A stretch of DNA of 64,000 bases from Roseiarcus sp963780825 (lineage in GTDB: Bacteria > Pseudomonadota > Alphaproteobacteria > Rhizobiales > Beijerinckiaceae), in the NCBI GenBank assembly GCA_963780825.1, contig CAWADL010000006.1:1-64000 (forward strand). The letters run 5' to 3'. A program made the position numbers and the translations under genes. Position 1 is the stretch's first letter. Each line of letters opens with the position of its first letter. The notes beneath the pieces were generated by a model. It worked only from the letters and a program-made list of their open reading frames with translations, did no database searches and was not told where the DNA came from. Shown in pieces: positions 63,757 through 64,000 of the stretch.

Positions 63757-64000
63757 ATGCGCCGATCGTGGACCGGTCCGTCAATCGCGCCTGGACGCGC
63801 GCGCTCGAACTGACACATCGCGCCACGCGGGACAACTCGCGCACGTTGCCGCTCGCCGCGATGGAATGGGCCGAGCGCTATGGCGATCGGCCCGCGCTGC
63901 TCGGCGACGAAGAGAGCTACAGCTTCGAGACGCTCGCCGCGCGGATCAACCAATATGCGCGATGGGCGCTTTCACGGCGTCTCGAGAAGGGCGCGACGGT
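63753..64000 (+). CDS. Acyl-CoA synthetase (AMP-binding), partial at window end
   Basis: The start MNAPIVDRSVNRAWTRALEL and EWAERYGDRPALLGDEESYS are typical of the N-terminus of long-chain acyl-CoA synthetases. The frame is open to the window end, so the AMP motif is not yet in view. Its ATG overlaps the flavin reductase stop by four bases. Confidence 0.8.
   Translation, partial: MNAPIVDRSVNRAWTRALELTHRATRDNSRTLPLAAMEWAERYGDRPALLGDEESYSFETLAARINQYARWALSRRLEKGAT

Overview
The window is high-GC DNA typical of an alphaproteobacterium, most likely order Hyphomicrobiales (Rhizobiales). Supporting signs are a tlpA gene divergent from argH, CobT of the aerobic cobalamin pathway, several Liv-type ABC genes, Rcp1-like response regulators, and many dispersed palindromic repeats of the kind common in that order. 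Genus and species cannot be told from the sequence.

Layout. 1-2016: end of a genomic island beside tRNA-Phe, whose integrase is cut by an IS21-family element. 2.2-7.6 kb: PLP-binding protein, an SDR enzyme and livG-F-H-M. 7.7-10.9 kb: argH, tlpA, hicBA, DUF3307 protein. 10.9-15.1 kb: a CHASE2 adenylate cyclase divergent from a cNMP-binding/EAL protein and a FecR-domain protein. 15.4-22 kb: accessory DNA with a broken MFS gene, an AT-rich segment carrying a coiled-coil membrane protein, and a large protein with a peptidoglycan-binding-like start and an ADP-ribosyltransferase-like end. 22.2-25.9 kb: argG, a DUF883 stress-type pair, an MFS exporter. 26-30.2 kb: atzH, a 5-FCL-like gene, atzE, atzG and a Liv-type binding protein, which may supply the substrate for the livGFHM set 20 kb away. 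30.3-35 kb: ACP and FkbH-like protein, then a Cfa-like methyltransferase translationally coupled to a 2-oxoglutarate oxygenase. 36.6-42.1 kb: two histidine kinases, a receiver-kinase hybrid and four response regulators in two opposing groups; the first kinase has a FixL-like heme PAS. 42.4-46.8 kb: cobT, two PilZ-PilZ paralogues, a HAD hydrolase. 47.5-50.8 kb: TetR, SDR, Rossmann protein, alpha/beta hydrolase and a monooxygenase remnant. 50.8-56.4 kb: NIPSNAP, an OmpA-metzincin fusion, secreted protein, GFA protein, PaaK-like ligase, LolA-like protein. 56.5-60.6 kb: sugar transferase, SDR, acyl-AMP ligase and ACP. 60.9-64 kb: metY, metA-like gene, flavin reductase and the start of an acyl-CoA synthetase.

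Reading frames are broken in many genes, including argG, argH, metY and metA. In almost every case removing one extra base restores a full-length family member. This looks like uncorrected sequencing insertions rather than gene decay, so such genes are given here as single spans. True decay is more credible for the integrase, a cyclase remnant and a monooxygenase remnant.

At least six families of palindromic repeats sit between genes. One copy (55439-55644) is a MITE-like element with 14-bp terminal inverted repeats and a 9-bp target duplication, inserted into a copy of another repeat family.
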